Made by a program: the position numbers and the translations under genes. Positions 57,723 through 59,278 of a DNA stretch of 59,278 nucleotides are shown in pieces; positions within the stretch are counted from its first letter, which is position 1; every line of letters begins with the position of its first letter. The DNA is taken from assembly GCA_031430645.1 (NCBI GenBank), contig JANPBY010000112.1, positions 1 through 59,278 of the forward strand, given 5' to 3'. The DNA comes from JANPBY01 sp031430645. GTDB lineage: Bacteria > Actinomycetota > Actinomycetes > DATJPE01. The notes beneath the pieces were generated by a model. It did not search any database and had not been told where the DNA came from. It was given only the letters and a program-made list of their open reading frames with translations.

Positions 57723-58483
57723 ACACCCAGCAACGCCTGACCGGGGCGGCCGACCTCTCGAGGTCGGCCGCCCTCGTCACGGGCGGCGCCAACGGCATCG
57801 GTGCCGCCACGGCCCGAGCCCTGCGCGCTCGCGGGTGCGCCGTGACCATCGCCGACATCGATGAGGGCCGCGGGTCCACTCTCGCCGCTGAGTTGGGTGC
57901 CTCCTACGTCTCCTGCGACGTCACCGACCCGGTCTCCGTCACCGCCGCAGTAGCCCAGGCCGAGCAGACCCACGGACACCTCGACATCGTGCACCTGAAT
58001 GCGGGCGTCTCCACCGGCAATCCGTGCGTTGAGGTGTCTGATGATGCCTACCGGCGGTTGCTCGCCGTCAACGTCGATGGCGTCTTCTTCGGGCTTCGCG
58101 CCGCACTCCCCGCCCTACGTCGATCGGGCGGCGGCACGGTGATCGCGACCGCATCAGTCGGCGGGCTGGTTCCCATCCCGATGGATCCGTTGTATGGCCT
58201 GACCAAACATGCCGTGGTCGGCCTCGTGCGGTCGGCGGCACCCGGGCTCGTCGTCGACAACATTCGGCTCATCGCGGTCTGCCCTGGGTTCACAGACACC
58301 GCTCTCCTGGCCGAGCAGGGCGATGCCGTTCGCGCCCTGGGGTTCCCGCTCATGACCCCCGAGACGATCGCTTCGGCCGTCCTGCGAGCCGTGGACGAAG
58401 CCGAGCCGGGTGAGTGCTGGTTCGTCCAGGCCGGTTGCGAGCCGCAGCCGTACGGGTTCCGTGGCATCCCCGGCCCGAGCTAG
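57719..58483 (+). CDS. Short-chain dehydrogenase/reductase with non-standard start
   Basis: About 254 residues of an SDR: the cofactor loop ALVTGGANGIGAATARALRA, CDVTDPVSVTAAVAQAE, LDIVHLNAGVS, the catalytic serine in ATASVGG and YGLTKHAVVGLV with the Tyr-x-x-x-Lys pair. The frame has no ATG, GTG or TTG upstream of the Rossmann loop. A CTG at 57719 overlaps the preceding stop (CTGA, like the usual ATGA) with AAGG upstream and is taken as the start; CTG at 57737 is the alternative. Starting at the first GTG (57842) would remove the cofactor loop. Either a rare CTG start is used or the gene lost its true start. Confidence 0.75.
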   Translation: MNTQQRLTGAADLSRSAALVTGGANGIGAATARALRARGCAVTIADIDEGRGSTLAAELGASYVSCDVTDPVSVTAAVAQAEQTHGHLDIVHLNAGVSTGNPCVEVSDDAYRRLLAVNVDGVFFGLRAALPALRRSGGGTVIATASVGGLVPIPMDPLYGLTKHAVVGLVRSAAPGLVVDNIRLIAVCPGFTDTALLAEQGDAVRALGFPLMTPETIASAVLRAVDEAEPGECWFVQAGCEPQPYGFRGIPGPS

Positions 58484-58818
58484 CCCTTGACGTAGGACAG
58501 CTTCTCGCTCACCAAGCCATCGCGGATCTTGAACACGTCGACGCCGCGCACGTGGCCGGTCGCCCACGTGTAGACCCACCGCTGGACGACCCGGTCCCCT
58601 GCGGCGAAGGTCTCCTCGGCAGCGAAATTCGCGTCCTCGTTGTCGAAGATGGGCTTCCACGCCGCACGGATGGCGTCCCGGCCCACGTGTGGTGTCCCGT
58701 CGGGCGCCGGGTCGGTGTTGTCGAAGAGGCAGTCGTCGGTGATCATCGCCAGCGCCGCGTCGAGGTCATGGGCGGCCCAGGCCGCACCGAAGGTCTCGAC
58801 CGTGTCCATGGCATTCAT
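58480..58818 (-). CDS. SnoaL-like / nuclear transport factor 2-fold protein
   Basis: A 112-residue protein of the NTF2/SnoaL fold, a small cone-shaped domain used by isomerases, hydrolases and binding proteins. It has TVETFGAAWAAHDLDAALAM, the GRDAIRAAWKPIF helix, GDRVVQRWVYTWATGHVRGV and VFKIRDGLVSEKLSYV. ATG 58818 is chosen because GAGG lies 5 nt upstream; ATG 58833 is possible. Its stop overlaps that of the convergent SDR gene by 3-4 nt. The ligand or reaction is unknown. Confidence 0.85.
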   Translation of the reverse strand: MNAMDTVETFGAAWAAHDLDAALAMITDDCLFDNTDPAPDGTPHVGRDAIRAAWKPIFDNEDANFAAEETFAAGDRVVQRWVYTWATGHVRGVDVFKIRDGLVSEKLSYVKG

Positions 58819-58922
58819 GATCGCCTCATTCATCGCGGCCGACACAGCCCCCGACGGGCGTGCACGCCGAGCACCACGGTCGACCCTCGAGCCCCGCGTG
58901 TCAACGGGCAAGAGCGCGCCTC

Positions 58923-59278
58923 CTACGCCCCAGACAGGTCCGGGCCGGGCACGAAGGGGGCACCGTGGCCGGGAACGATCAAGGTCGGGGCGAGGGCGAG
59001 CACCGCCTCGCGGGATCGACGAAGCAGGTCTTGGTCGCGGGCGAACGGGTCGACAGCGGGTCCCTCGGCCGACCACCACAGGTGGGTCAGCACGACGAGT
59101 CCGAGCCCGGTCTCAACGAGAGTGGAGATGTCCTCATCGGTGTGTCCCGGCGTCGCCAGCAGCGAGATCGAAGGACCGAGGCCGGCATCCTGAGGATCGC
59201 GGTCGGTCCACACGTCGCGTTCGTACGTCGCCATGATGTCGTGCACCCGGGCGTTCAGGAACAGCGCGGCGTTGACCG
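58923..59278 (-). CDS. Metallo-beta-lactamase-fold hydrolase (5' end outside window)
   Basis: The last ~118 residues of a metallo-hydrolase run off the window end. Visible are VNAALFLNARVHDIMATYER, ISLLATPGHTDEDISTLVET with one metal-binding histidine in TPGHT, LGLVVLTHLWWSAEGPAV with another, and LAPTLIVPGHGAPF, the last conserved PGHG. The N-terminal HxHxDH motif must lie beyond position 59278. The pattern recalls MBLAC1-like hydrolases, but the assignment is limited by the missing part. It ends about 100 nt before the SnoaL-like gene start on the same strand. Confidence 0.8.
   Translation of the reverse strand, partial: VNAALFLNARVHDIMATYERDVWTDRDPQDAGLGPSISLLATPGHTDEDISTLVETGLGLVVLTHLWWSAEGPAVDPFARDQDLLRRSREAVLALAPTLIVPGHGAPFVPGPDLSGA

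Noticed and set aside
1..59278. CRISPR array or prophage
   Set aside because: No regularly spaced repeats and no phage structural or integrase genes were seen.

Overview
The window is very GC-rich, densely coding DNA from an actinobacterium. The conserved blocks dnaX / SRP RNA / tRNA-Ser, recR / DUF5063 / lysC / asd and tadA / TadA-associated protein / upp, together with SARP-type regulators, SpoIIE/STAS signalling and ergothioneine genes, point to Actinomycetes, probably near Nocardioidaceae (Propionibacteriales). That placement is an inference from gene content and order. At least a dozen start sites or RNA 5' ends carry a TANNNT hexamer exactly 6-7 nt upstream, the usual actinobacterial sign of leaderless transcription, and this fixes several gene starts.

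Layout. 1-6.3 kb: a secreted serine-rich protein, a proline-iminopeptidase-like hydrolase, then a divergent operon of a TPP (acetolactate-synthase-like) enzyme and two S51-like proteins, one fused to a cysteinyl-tRNA-synthetase-type tail. 6.3-13.6 kb: pyruvate phosphate dikinase, a chromate transporter, a sarcosine-oxidase-like flavoenzyme overlapping a divergent shikimate-kinase-like protein, a flavodoxin and a small membrane protein. 13.7-19 kb: an ECF sigma factor with a membrane partner, ergothioneine genes egtB and a frameshifted egtD, rocD, and a glycosyltransferase relic. 19-32 kb: a large SARP/LuxR-like ATPase regulator divergent from a long co-directional run: SpoIIE phosphatase with its own ATPase domain, two STAS antagonists, a hypothetical, three tandem kinase-less sensor membrane proteins (plus the 3' relic of a fourth), an FAD oxidoreductase, an alanine-dehydrogenase-like enzyme and an acetyltransferase.

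32-33.7 kb: a decayed IclR/MFS/cyclic-nucleotide-binding pseudogene next to an intact stand-alone cyclic-nucleotide-binding protein. 33.8-37.2 kb: a SulP transporter and an ECF42-type sigma factor with its DGPF/YCII partner. 37-46.8 kb: the housekeeping block asd-lysC-DUF5063-recR-dnaX-ffs-tRNA-Ser, a HerA-like ATPase and two small leaderless genes. 46.8-52.1 kb: a kinase-aminotransferase fusion and a polar amino-acid ABC transporter. 52.1-59.3 kb: an IS481-like deletion derivative beside a second tRNA-Ser, tadA, upp, the three-gene proton-translocating transhydrogenase, a SHOCT membrane protein, an SDR with no normal start codon, a SnoaL-like protein and a metallo-hydrolase cut by the window end.

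The most interesting points are: the tandem sensor array with its fourth-copy relic linked to a SpoIIE/STAS switch; identical promoter blocks abutting both tRNA-Ser genes; a palindromic dispersed repeat that encodes the last residues of Asd; a miniature IS481 derivative that now seems to supply the tRNA-Ser terminator; the S51-CysRS-tail fusion operon; and the single-base lesion in egtD beside an intact egtB.
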